Assembly (NCBI GenBank): GCA_002077045.2
Contig: KZ111164.1
Location: forward strand, 416,563-480,562
From: Rachicladosporium sp. CCFEE 5018
Lineage: Eukaryota > Ascomycota > Dothideomycetes > Cladosporiales > Cladosporiaceae
DNA length: 64,000 nucleotides
Direction of reading: 5' to 3'
Shown here: piece by piece, positions 31,378 to 42,625 of the stretch
Position numbering within the stretch: position 1 is the first letter of the stretch
Layout of the letters: each line of letters starts with the position of its first letter
The notes under the pieces: model-generated
What the model saw: only the letters and a program-made list of their open reading frames with translations
Told to the model about the DNA's origin: nothing
Database searches by the model: none
Position numbers and translations under genes: made by a program

Positions 31378-32207
31378 CTATGAGTCCGCTTCCTCAGCTT
31401 CAAGCAGATGCCGTCTATGCCACCTGCATGGCTCTATGGTTCTGATCATCAAGTCAGCCAATCGAGCTCACCTTTGTATGGCGGATCAAGAGTTACTGAC
31501 GCTCCGAGGTGACCTGCTAATTCTATGAACGCCCGCGACTTGCTCGCAGTAACGATCCTCACATCCTCATCGAAATATAAGATATTGTCGACGAGAGACA
31601 TCGTGATCAGGCTTCGGCATTTCACATTTTGCAATTCCTCCATTGCTTTCAGACGACCGTCGTGCAATTCGAGGTGCAGATGATGAGGGTAGCCATTGGC
31701 TAGGATTTTGTGGATGACGATCTTGACCATCCGAGCCACGACTGAATCATCATGATTTCCTTCCCAATCACGCTCTGGACCACGCAAGTAGACGCTATGA
31801 ATAGCTCCGACGCAGAAGTCCTCTAGCCAGCAGAGCTTCCGGCTGGAGTAGGTCCGGTGGTCCTTAGCTAGTAAGGCGATGTCGAAGATGGTCTTCTTGT
31901 ACAGGATCGGTCTCGCTTCGTCGTAGATTGCGCGGCAGGTCCTCAGGAGTCCGGCGTGACCGGCCGGTGAGTTTCGATCGAGTCGATCGATGATTCGTAC
32001 ATTGCGCGCAAGCTTCAAAGTCACGGTCTGCTCCAGGAATGCGAAGTCGTACGTCCGCAGGCGTAGCTCCGGGGGAAGATCCTGAAAGCGAAACGGCATA
32101 GCTGCTTTTCGTTCACATTCCTTCTGCTCCAAAGCCTTCAGCACTCTATATCGCGCTACATCCGCTTCCGACATTGCGACTATACCGAGGGGCGTGTTGT
32201 TTGACAT
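31378..32207 (-). CDS. 2EXR/F-box-like family protein, cluster copy D (extended N-terminus)
   Basis: Exons 31501-32207 and 31378-31441 give 256 aa; intron 59 nt, phase 2. The first ATG of the frame is 32207 (MSNNTPLGIVAMSEADVA), giving about 36 extra residues before the family block FRFQDLPPELRLRTYDFAF. An internal ATG just before PFRFQDLPP would give the usual length, so either may be used. LLRTCRAIYDEARPILYKKT and SSRKLCWLEDFCVGAIHSVY follow. The last exon reads TIEPCRWHRRHLLEAEEADS; its first residues differ from the KVQ of most copies, but C-x-W-H is kept. Function unknown. Confidence 0.8.
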
Positions 32208-32312
32208 TGTGCGTACGCCTGGTCTGCGCGTGGTTGTGTGTGGGAGCAAGAATCTGTGATCATGAGCTCGAGAAGGTATAAATGATCGAAGCAAGGTGCA
32301 GCCACATGGCAG

Positions 32313-32383
32313 GTCACATGTGATAACATGAGATCGCACTTACCCAAAGCCACGCTCACTTTGAGTGATGCAGTGGAGTGAAG
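32313..32383 (-). promoter_or_regulatory. Shared upstream module, copy D
   Basis: GTCACATGTGATAACATG at 32313 and CACTTTGAGTGATGCAG from 32357, ending TGGAGTGAAG at 32383 (+ strand), 106-176 bp upstream of the ATG. CACATGTG is also an E-box-like palindrome. The rest of the 531-bp spacer (32208-32738) holds nothing else recognised. Confidence 0.5.
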
Positions 32384-32738
32384 TCGCAGAGTGAAGGAGA
32401 AGTGAGTGTCAGACCCTCAGTACCATCTGGCAGTCTGCAGACTTTGCACTTTCAACATTCGTTTAAGCACTTTCAGCCTGCCATTACGATCCGTCTTGCA
32501 TCGAACGAAACAACCCTCACACTGTTGAGCAAGCCACTAAGCCCGGTAAGCTCTGCCTCAGAGCAGGTTCGCTCGGGCCAATTGAGTCCTATGAGTCTCC
32601 CCACGCAGATGCCAGTGTTATGTAGCGAATCGTCACAGCAACACAGTGTCCGGCGAAACGCCTCCAAGCACACAGCACCCCGTATTAGCGATGAATTGTC
32701 GTGCCATGTCAGCTCCAGTATTCGCCCACGCGAACAGG

Positions 32739-33471
32739 TCAGCTATACCGATCATACCACCCACAGCTTTGTACCTTCCTGCGAGATATGTCAGCTTCTG
32801 CACCGTGCATGGCTGGATACAAGCATCACAACTCACGCTCCCAAACGTGTCGTGATTCGGTCCAGCATAGCAGCCCCATTCTCCGGCATCACGCCGTCAG
32901 GCCGCAATCTAGTAGGTGGATAGGAAGTCGAGATAGATATTGCATCTCCAGAGCAGTCTATATCTTTGAAGCCCTCGAAATGTTGTGCACTTTCATGCAA
33001 ACGTCCGATCTCCATGTTGAGGTGCAGCCGGGTGATGGACGGACGCTTATTGAGCTTGTCGACCAGCTTTGCAATGGTCTCCTCGAATCCGTACTCAACC
33101 TGGAGGTCATCAAAGAGGAACTCGGAATTGTGCAAGTAAACGCTTCGTAAGTGAGGGCTTAGAACGAGGTCGTCCAACCAACACAGCTTCGGGGAGTTCT
33201 CGTCCATGGTGAGCATTTGCGTGACCGAGATGTCGAGGCTTGCGTGCTTGTAAAGGACTGGGGAGGCCTCGTCGTAGATTGTTCGGCAGGTTCGCAGCAG
33301 CTCCATGTATATGGGAGCCGAGGTTATCTTAATCTTGCCATTGTTGTGATGGCGTGCACGCACGATGCGAGAAACGTGCATGATGCAGACCTCAGCGGGA
33401 AACAGTAACTCGTAGATTCGTAGGCGCAGCTCTGGAGGAATCCCGAAAAGTCGACATGAAGTTTGTGCCAT
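32739..33471 (-). CDS. 2EXR/F-box-like family protein, cluster copy E
   Basis: Exons 32837-33471 and 32739-32778 give 224 aa, the shortest copy; intron 58 nt, phase 2, with a consensus GTGAGT donor. The start at 33471 (MAQTSCRLFGIPPELRL) is chosen by alignment with copy A; an in-frame ATG 11 codons earlier exists. Blocks: FGIPPELRLRIYELLFPA, LLRTCRTIYDEASPVLYKHA and PKLCWLDDLVLSPHLRSVYL. The last exon is 40 nt and reads KVQSCGWYDRYS. Read through without splicing, the protein would stop at once after T-R-L-G-A, so a frame-only call would look complete and lose the conserved tail. Function unknown. Confidence 0.8.
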
Positions 33472-33604
33472 GTTCGAAGACGGTGGTGTGCATATGACCG
33501 TCATCTGGAGACGATCATCGAGGAGCACGCTGAATCATCAAAATGCTGATCGAGACTGGCCGGCGTGTCGAAGGGCGAACGACACCATTGTCTCTGGGTT
33601 TGTG

Positions 33605-33639
33605 AGTTGATGGAAAGGAGACCGAACAGTGGAGTAAGG
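33605..33639 (-). promoter_or_regulatory. Weaker upstream module, copy E
   Basis: GAGTTGATGG at 33605 and CAGTGGAGTAAGG at 33627 (+ strand) resemble the second half of the copy D module and lie 134-168 bp upstream of the ATG. The match is partial. The spacer to copy F (33472-34004, 533 bp) holds nothing else supported. Confidence 0.3.
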
Positions 33640-34004
33640 CAAAGTGAGAGAAGTAACGCCGAAGTGAGGATATTCAGGGCAAGAGCGGATGAGGTACCTC
33701 TTCCTGCCTCGGATTTGGGTTTCAAAGCCCATACCTGCCTCTCAGACTACGACGCCAAAAACTTCATGTCTTCCTTCTTGTACAAAGACCAACATCGACG
33801 AACCTGCTATCCTGCCAGTGAGTAAGCCGAACCTTCCTATAGCGTACGTATCGTAGCGATGGTACAATCGGCTACAGTAACCAGCCGTCATACGCCAGAC
33901 GAGGTACTTTAGCCGCGCAGCCTGAGTTCCCCTAACGAAGAGTCTGATCATCTCGATGGCAAGCGCTCGATATTGTAGTGATGCCAGGGTTGTCAGACCG
34001 GTAC

Positions 34005-34856
34005 TCACTTGTGCCAGTCGCATGATTGCACCTTCCTAAACACTTAGTCAGCGTGCGCAACACAATTCGATGAGGCATGGGAGAAGACTTACGCGCCCAA
34101 GCGGCCAATAAAGTCCTGGAGGAAAGGATCATATCGCCGCCTGTTGATACCAAGCGCACCGCGTGCCTGCATCGAGAACTGAGTAGGGTCCCGAAGGAAC
34201 ACGCCGCTCACGCCGCCAAACCGGTCGTCCTCATTTGCGCAGTTCTTCATGCGGAGGGATACTTCGCCGGAACACTGCAAAGCTTCAAAGTGGCTTAGTG
34301 GATGCTGGTCGTCGATGTAGTCTTCGGTGTCCAGCTCCAAGTGTACATGTGATGCGGACGCGCAGTACCCAAGCGTCATGAGAACGGCGCCAATGACTTG
34401 TCCCCAATCATCCTTGGACCGAGGCTCGAGTAACATGCGAGGCCTGTAGTAGAACCTTGCGCGGTGTTGAAGATGCAAGTAGACGTGCTGTGCATGAGGG
34501 CCGAGCACGAAGTCCTGAATGTCGCATATCTTCCTGCCAGGCATGTCCTTGTGCGACATCGGCTTCAGGTCGATGTTGAATGTAGTGCGCTTGTAGAGGA
34601 TCGGAGATGCTTCGCGGTGGATCAGTTTCGATGCACGCAGCAGTCCTCCGCAAAAGGACGGAGGCCGATCAAACGCTCTGATCCATGCTTCGTCTTTGCG
34701 CCAGACATGTACGGCAGCCGCAGCTTGAACATAGATCGTCTCGTATGGAAAGGCGAAGTCGTAGATGCGCAGACGAATTTCAGCAGGAAGTCCGACGAGT
34801 CGGCAGCGCGGCGATGCCGTGCTGTCACTTGGCCCTTGTCCGTCTGTATCGCTCAT
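34005..34856 (-). CDS. 2EXR/F-box-like family protein, cluster copy F
   Basis: Exons 34093-34856 and 34005-34035 give 264 aa; intron 57 nt, phase 2, donor GTAAGT. The start is ATG 34856 (MSDTDGQGPSDSTASPR). Blocks: CRLVGLPAEIRLRIYDFAF and LLRASKLIHREASPILYKRT. The usual T-C-R after LLR is replaced by A-S-K, so the conserved Cys of the other five is lost here. GRKICDIQDFVLGPHAQHVY follows. The last exon is only 31 nt and reads KVQSCDWHK. Copies E and F share KVQSC, suggesting they are each other's closest relatives. No clear upstream module is seen. Function unknown. Confidence 0.8.
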
Positions 34857-34966
34857 CTTGAATGCTGGTATCTTGTAGAGGTTGTGTCTGCATGCGGTCG
34901 GCGTCACACTGTTCCAGAGTCCCGCCGTCTGCTTGAGGACTGGAGGAGCGCTTGCTGAGTCCGTGC

Positions 34967-35470
34967 CTAACGGATGAGCCGCGTAGTACCGTAGTGAACC
35001 AGTGAGAAGAATACTGCAATGAGGAAGTGTCTGATGCTTATTGAATTTGTTCGTTTTGTACTCGCTCCAGGGATTGTGGTAGGTATGAAGACGCGGTACC
35101 AGGTCGAGAGAACGATGAAGGAGACGTTATTCACGAGATAGATGAGCCAATTCGCGCCCTGAATGTAGATGTTGGGCCGGTGAGGTTCGTTGTAGACCAG
35201 TGTTGCCCAGAAGGCGAAGTTTGTGAACAGCACGGAGCCGATTGCGAGGATGTTGGAAATGAACTCCCAAGTGTCCTCGGACTTCATGGCTGGTGTGCGC
35301 TTTCGAAGGTCCATTCTTGAAAGTGAAGTGTAAGTTGCATATATTGTTGAATAAAAGAGTGAGGAAGTGACCACCATCGTGTGTTGATGACCATCAACAT
35401 TCAAGTGAGCAGGTACGATTCCTGGGCTCGTCCCGCTGCCCGTTGAACTCAACGCTGATTTGACATGCAT
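34967..35470 (-). CDS. Small three-TM membrane protein of unknown family
   Basis: 167 codons from ATG 35470. Three hydrophobic segments are clear: ISNILAIGSVLFTNFAFWAT, WLIYLVNNVSFIVLSTWYRV and IRHFLIAVFFSLVHYGTT. The first 50 residues before MDLRKRTPAMKSEDTW look non-conserved, so the true start may be that later ATG (about 115 aa). It lies only 111 bp upstream of copy F on the same strand, unusually close. I do not recognise the family. Confidence 0.55.
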   Translation of the reverse strand: MHVKSALSSTGSGTSPGIVPAHLNVDGHQHTMVVTSSLFYSTIYATYTSLSRMDLRKRTPAMKSEDTWEFISNILAIGSVLFTNFAFWATLVYNEPHRPNIYIQGANWLIYLVNNVSFIVLSTWYRVFIPTTIPGASTKRTNSISIRHFLIAVFFSLVHYGTTRLIR

Positions 35471-35605
35471 TTTCTCTGGATATACGTGTGAAGGTCATCA
35501 TCCCGATGCAACCTCACGTCAGCTGTGCCCGCCCACATGTCTGTGTTCACAGCTTAGTGGACGCTCCGTGCCCGATTTTTACACCTGTTATACAATAGCC
35601 TTGAT

Positions 35606-36740
<1,135 letters not shown>

Positions 36741-37624
36741 TGGAGCTGTTGATCTAATGCTACGAGAGTGCCGCAGGAAATCCGCCTAACTTTTGGGAGC
36801 TTGCTCGCCGATCTTGGGGCATTGATTGAGCGGACATGGAGGATGAGTCAGCATGTCAGATCCCATCTCTTCATAACTCGAAACGCTCTTGTGCTACTAC
36901 AAGTGCAGCTGCAAACGTGTTATGTCATTCGATGGTGGTGAGAGCACGCAGAGCGGAATCTGCTGTCTTCACTCTGACTTCGACATCCTTACTGACGAAG
37001 TGTTCATCGATTCCAGAGATTCGGTCAAGTCAGCAAGAGCACTGTCAACGCTTCGCACTCGTGAACAATCACCGCTCAGTGGCATAGTCTCATGTGCGCT
37101 GGCAAACGACACATGCTGGACCAAGTGAGCAGCAAGTTTCAAGTGCATGATCGCGGCTGAGCTACTAAGGTACTGAAGCCCAAGCGCGCTCTCACTCGCT
37201 CCTTCTCTCCTTCTCTCATGAAATGTACAACATGTCTTCAACTGCTTTCTGCAGAGTCAGTACAGTGACCTTTACAACCGAGACGTCACAGTGAGATCAT
37301 GAGTAGGGCCACATCATCAAAGGCTGCTTCACTTTTCGACTGTTCTCCTCCACCCCGATGCTATCCACTCGTCCGACTCGTATTTGCCAATCACATTTCC
37401 TTCGACCTTCCACGTCTCTGGTGCACGTTGATTGGGATTTCTAGCGCAGCTAGATCGATGGAAGCATAAGTCATGCTCTCTGATGCATACAGGCTTTGGA
37501 CAAGCGACCTTTTTCGGAGGTTGACCTATCTTCTCATCAGGAAATGCCGGCGCTAGATGGCAGGCAATCCTCGGTACGGATAGTCCCCGTAGCCCTTTCA
37601 TGAACCCTCAAGTTATTGCTATCA
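36741..37624. other. Intergenic region
   Basis: About 880 bp upstream of the homoisocitrate dehydrogenase gene and downstream of the secreted-protein gene. Only short, uncorroborated frames; no repeat or RNA gene seen. Confidence 0.45.
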
Positions 37625-38997
37625 TCATATCTTCGTCCCACCATTCGGCAATCTGGCTCTAAAAGCAACAAAGGGCCTCTTTCTCCTATCGATAAGAGGC
37701 AGACCTTGACCAGGATATATGGCGTTGAGGTAATTCAGTTGATTCTGCTAATTGTCAGCGACATCACTTCGACCTCTGCACGTGAGATAGCTGACACATA
37801 CCACAGTGAAGTAGAGGTAACCATCAGTCGCGATACTCATTGTGTCGACCCAGTTGATCCGCGGGTCACGGACAAAGATCGTGGCGTATGTCGTGGCAGG
37901 ATTGTACATGCTTATGCCATTCTGCTCGACTTGACCGTTGTAGACTACATTGAACGTCAGTCAGGTCACTGCGATACAGCTTCGAGCTAGAACCGGGACT
38001 CACTGATGCCATTCGAGTCCGTCTCCAACCCATCCGAGATGCCCTTCTCGCCCATGTTCTTGACAAGGGCCTGCGCCGCATTGAAATCACCTGCTCTCAG
38101 CGCAGCAGTCGGCACCGAGTACAAGAACCTCCCACCGATGGCCGAGAAGTACAGCAAAGTATAGTCTGGACTGATCGCAATCCCATCTGCTCCGAATGTA
38201 ATGAAGCCGGGCTTGATGGCCGAGCTCAAGCCGGAGACCTGGTACATCGGATCACCCCAGACCCATGGCACAGTGCCATAGATTGCTTTGGTCTGCTTGA
38301 AGGCATAACGGTAGCCTTTGCCAGAGGTCAGATCGACATAGACAATCGGGTTGTCGCCTTCAAGCGACGAGTCGGTGAGGTATGCTGTGTTCTTGGCTCG
38401 ATCGATGCGCACGTCGTTGAGGTAGGAGTCAGGCTTGACGAGATCGGAAGAAAAGACTAATGTCTTCACGATCTGGTTCGTGGTGAGATCGATATTGACA
38501 AGCTTCGGACCTCCGGGAACGGTAGCGTTGAGCATAGGATGGTTCGGATCGGAGAGATCTTGCACACGACCTGTGTCAAGAATCCAAAGGGTATCCTTGG
38601 AGTCAATGATCACGGACTGAACGCCAAGCAGATGATTGGAGTCGCCCTTCGTGACTGGTGGGACTGCGAGGCGATTGACCGCGCCGCCGGGGCTCATGTT
38701 GTAGGTGGCGTTGGGGTAAGCAGTCTCCGAGTCTTGAGAAGTGAGCTCGCCGACTTGCATTGTTGGGATGACGCCATTGTAGGTGTTCTGTATGTCAAGC
38801 CCTGCCGGGTAGCAAGCGAATTTTCTGCCGGAGCTCGACACTGCGATGCCGGTCGGCCATTGTCCTGTGAAGTAGTGTACGATCTCGAGGGATGGCCCAG
38901 CCGTCATGGGATCCGTTCGAATGTCGGATGGGCCGACCGCGTTGACATGCTGAACGAAACCGAGCGTGGCAGCGAGTGCCAATATAGCCGGCAACAT
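37625..38997 (-). CDS. Secreted major-royal-jelly/yellow-family protein
   Basis: Exons 38004-38997, 37802-37944 and 37625-37744 join to 418 aa; introns 59 and 57 nt. The start is ATG 38997, which gives a clean signal peptide (MLPAILALAATLGFVQHVNA). The earlier upstream codons lack this property. MRJP/yellow blocks: HYFTGQWPTGIAVSSSGRKF, VQSVIIDSKDTLWILDTG and YLNDVRIDRAKNTAYLTDSS. GADGIAISPDYTLLYFSAI and then RDPRINWVDTMSIATDGYLY follow. The family folds as a six-bladed propeller and is found in insects, bacteria and many plant-associated fungi. In fungi the substrate is unknown. No membrane anchor or GPI site is visible. The conserved end (PFVAFRARLPNGG) is only reached after both introns are removed. 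Confidence 0.9.
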
Positions 38998-40785
38998 AGC
39001 TATTTGATGAGCACTCGCCCAAGAGCGTTGTCGACAAGATTGAGACTCAAATAGTTCATATACCTTGCGCTGGTTTTGCCTCTGATGCGTAAATGTAGTC
39101 AAGCTTCGAAATGCCTCGGCGAAGGCTAAACTTCCTCACCTGTTAAAGCCAAAGCGCAATAAGCTACATTTTAGTGGCCTAGCTGCTGATCAGGAAGGTA
39201 AAGGATCAACAACAATCCTCCGAGTGACGATTGCCCCTGCAAGCTCATCACATGTATCACGTACAACACCTGCTTGACTTCATGCTAGTCCGCAGAGCCG
39301 CTCTTTGAACATCGGCGCTGCAATTCGTGCACTGTAAGGAAAATCTTTGAGTGACTCTCCAGACCTCTCAGCGCATTATTTGAAAGACTGGTGCTCATTG
39401 AAGGAGATTCAAGATCGGACTGGAAGTCACATTCATTTCGTCCCTACCTGGAACAGCATGTTTCTACCCGCTATACACCGCCACATACTCTGACTTTATA
39501 ACTTCGATTTCGAGACGGTCAGAATCGCCAGTTACGGCGCAGGATACAGCACGGATAGCATCCTTCGTGGTTTTGCGCATTCGTATGGAGATTGGAGAAA
39601 TTCTCGAAGTCGTATCGTTGAAGGTCCGCCGTTGCCTCTTCGATCTGGTGCGCAGAGAGTCGTGGGTGTAGAAAGAGGCGGAAGTGCCATCGTACAGCTA
39701 TCGTCTCTATCCCTCGAGACGTGGCTCGTCGTTGCCACTGTGTATGGACCTGTTACTCTTCATCGATTTTCATGTGCTTCCGCGTGCTTGAGTTCTCAGA
39801 GGACATTGTCCGGACGTTGCGAGAATACGTCGCTGGGCTCGACATGCTACAGAGCTTTCTGCTAGCTCGTCGGATCACACTTGTTCTTTCGTGAAGGCGG
39901 TCATGGTGTCTGATGGCACACTGCGGCCATCGTCTCACCATGTTATGCCACAGCGGAAGGATTCGGGATGTTGCGATTGGCCTTGGCATTGCTGACTACG
40001 CATCGGCGGCCGCCGCGAAGCAATTTGAGGCTGTCTCCCTGAGAGAGCAACACTCTGGACATCGGTGGTCTGACAAGACTCATTCACAGAAGTACGCCGC
40101 AGTACTTGCCGGCATCTTCCGCCTGGTCTCGCGATATATATCTGGTAAGCGAGCCATGGAACTGAGGCGCTCTATCTGCCGTGAAGTCCATGGTCACTCC
40201 ACCCGATGTTGGGCTGTCCGCTCTGACACGAGTGAGTCTATCGTCGTCTACGACGAGACGAGAACACTCAGGGTCGTACGATATGGATGTATCTCGGCAA
40301 CGAATCTACCGCCGTACTCGAGCGTGTACTACATGTAGGGTAGACTGCCTTGGAGTTTCTTACACTCGCATCTCCTCTCACAGACAATCAACCAGTCACT
40401 GCTTTCCTCACCACTCAATCCTCTCAATCCAACTCCATCAGCTTTGTTTAGACCATAGCCTTCATTGAAAGTCATACACCCACAAGACTTCTCTCTCTTC
40501 TTGTACTGCCGATGATGTCGACAGCCACAACAGTGAGCCAAGCCATTGACGAGCACGATCGTTTCAGGCCACAGCCAAACACTGACAGACAGTCCCACCG
40601 ACCTTCCAAGTACCCACCGAACTGCACTCCACACCCTGGCAAAGGTAGCCTATCTCCCAAGCTCGAATGCCGCACAGCGCTCCCTGACACCCACCAGATT
40701 CTCCCAAACGTTCGCTGAGCCGCATCCCGTGGCCCGCCGGCCAGCTTACCTCCAGCAACATCGATGGGCCGGATCGTCCTATTAC
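38998..40785. other. Long intergenic region, no supported gene
   Basis: About 1.8 kb. The longest frame is plus 39913-40338 (141 codons) with no domain, splice support or recognisable composition; a minus frame at 39753-39989 is equally weak. CT-rich tracts at about 40360-40500 look like the promoter of the small gene at 40786. I see no tRNA, repeat or mobile element. Confidence 0.4.
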
Positions 40786-41059
40786 ATGCGACGACTAGGC
40801 AGGGCCTCGGGCGTGTTCTTCCCGGGCATGATCGCGTTCTTTGGCTGGCCGTTCGCGATGCAATGGGCGATAGATGTGAGTACTGCCATGCCCTGGGGTC
40901 AGATCCAAGACAAGGACTGACACGGCTTTGTAGTACAATAATGGAGTGTACCGAGCCAAGGAGGAGGAGAAGTCAAGTGAACCTCATCACAAGAGCCACC
41001 GGAAGTTGCGGAAACTGGGTATCGATGCGCAGGCGGACTTCAGGGGTAGCCCGGCCTGA
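40786..41059 (+). CDS. 71-aa single-TM protein, possibly mitochondrial
   Basis: Exons 40786-40875 and 40934-41059 join in frame; intron 58 nt (GTGAGT donor, GACTGAC branch, TTTGTAG acceptor). Product: MRRLGRASGVFFPGMIAFFG, a membrane helix ending AMQWAID, then YNNGVYRAKEEEKSSEPHHK and a basic tail (SHRKLRKLGIDAQADFRG). In the same frame upstream lies an Arg/Ser-rich stretch (RSLTPTRFSQTF) that would suit a mitochondrial presequence, but no ATG opens it, so a further 5' exon is possible. Size and charge pattern resemble small inner-membrane accessory subunits; that is inference. Family not recognised. Confidence 0.6.
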
Positions 41060-42625
41060 TCATGATCATCGATGAGGCGTTGAAGGCAGCATGGAGTACT
41101 GAGGCTGTCCTCCGGTGACGTTTCGGATCGAACCGGCGTGTTCGAGAGCATTGAACGCTAGTATAGATCTTTATGACCTCTACATCCTAGAATGTTCGAC
41201 GCATCCTGTTGTGCTTTGACGCTGCGATTATGTGTATGGCAGTAGGATACACGATCCGCTTGAACGCCCTGCGAAGTGCGTGCTTTATGCGCGTGCGTGA
41301 GCAAGCCAGAGGTGGCGCGAGACAGTAAGTGTACTTTTAGTGAATCACCTGCCGTCCTGGCTGTGTAATCCCAATGACCATCATCGTGTACATACAGCTG
41401 TCGGGTGGCGTTTTGCTGGTCCTCGCTTCGGCCTCCATGCGCTCTCTTGTATATCCGAGTGTCGTGTGTGCTAGCCTTGGACTGTACCATGGGCGTAGTC
41501 CCGCTGAAGCTGAGGAGAAGTTGTGGCTGCGCGATGCCTCTTGGATGTTTTCCGACAGCGTGCTCGACGGTCCCGGAGTCCTTCACACCTGTACATACCA
41601 AGGTTCCATGATGACAAAACCGTGAAGCTTTGCACACTGGCAGAGCGAAGTAGACGGATGATAAGGCAGGCTGCGTGTTTGGAGAGGCACTCTCGTCTCA
41701 GATCTTCAACATGAGAGGAGCATGATGAAATGCCGTACAGCGAAGTGTCGGGGTACACAGAACATCGCGACGAAAATTGCACGGGAGCTGGCAGATGCTG
41801 AAGTGCGCAAAGTGCGCTATTGGAATAGCGACATTGCAGACTGAAAGAGAGGAAATCGCAAAGCGCAGAATTGATGGAAAGCACTCACCGTGCACAACAC
41901 AATGCGAAAGCATAAGGGACAGGAATGCCAAAATGAAGAAATCGTAGAGTGCTTTCCACGTACTCAGACCAAATTCTCCCCCAGTACAATATCGTGTTCC
42001 GCAACCCACAACACAGGATGCAAAAGCACGCCACCTCTCTCACTTCCCTACGTTCCCAGAACGCACGAAAAACCTGCACTCCCTTTGCCTGGGACAGGGG
42101 AACAGTGGGTTCATTAGTTTGACTTTTCTCGGCATGATGAGGCGCATACCTCCGAACCGATGGGATTAGCCACGATGTAACGGCTAACCGTTACACCAGG
42201 TACAACCCACTCTGCGATGAGCTGGGGAAAGTGCGATTATATCCTCAGAATGGCAGATTTGGCGGGTAGGACGAGGAACGCTGGGCGTAGGCTGGGAAAT
42301 GGTGTGGTAATAGGCTTTGCGTGTGGCGAGGGGCGCTAGCTGGTTCTCGCGATGCACATAATGATGCGGAGGTCGATGGTTCGATTTGCGGTGTGGCCAA
42401 CGTCCGGGCTCGCTGCGTGAGTGGGGACTGCCGCGCATGGTCACTGTCTACCATGGTCTTCCTGCACTGATCTGACCAGTACACTGCGTGAGTGTTTCAT
42501 GCACAACCGCGGCGTTTTGCTCACATTGTCATCGCGCAGCACCGAAGGCATGCGAGGGAGGCGATAACTGACATCCTAGCGCAGACCGGTGAAATTATTG
42601 CGTGTCGCGGTCATTAGGTCCGACC
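41060..42625. other. Intergenic region between convergent genes
   Basis: About 1.57 kb. Minus frames around 41700-42080 contain hydrophobic residues (LYDFFILAFLSLMLSHCVV) with a GTGAGT donor nearby, but no joined model was found. The only discrete element is the inverted repeat at 42176. No tRNA or transposon seen. Confidence 0.4.
42176..42195. promoter_or_regulatory. Perfect 8-bp inverted repeat with MYB-type half sites
   Basis: TGTAACGG - CTAA - CCGTTACA is a perfect 8-bp inverted repeat with a 4-nt centre. TAACGG/CCGTTA matches the known MYB recognition core (YAACNG). No gene model lies next to it, so a regulatory role is speculation. Confidence 0.35.

Noticed and set aside
27801..34100. 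Unspliced C-terminal tails of the six paralogs (for example SVQDLHTG, SVAHHALHK)
   Set aside because: They are intron sequence: all six have a donor at this codon and a conserved exon beyond it.
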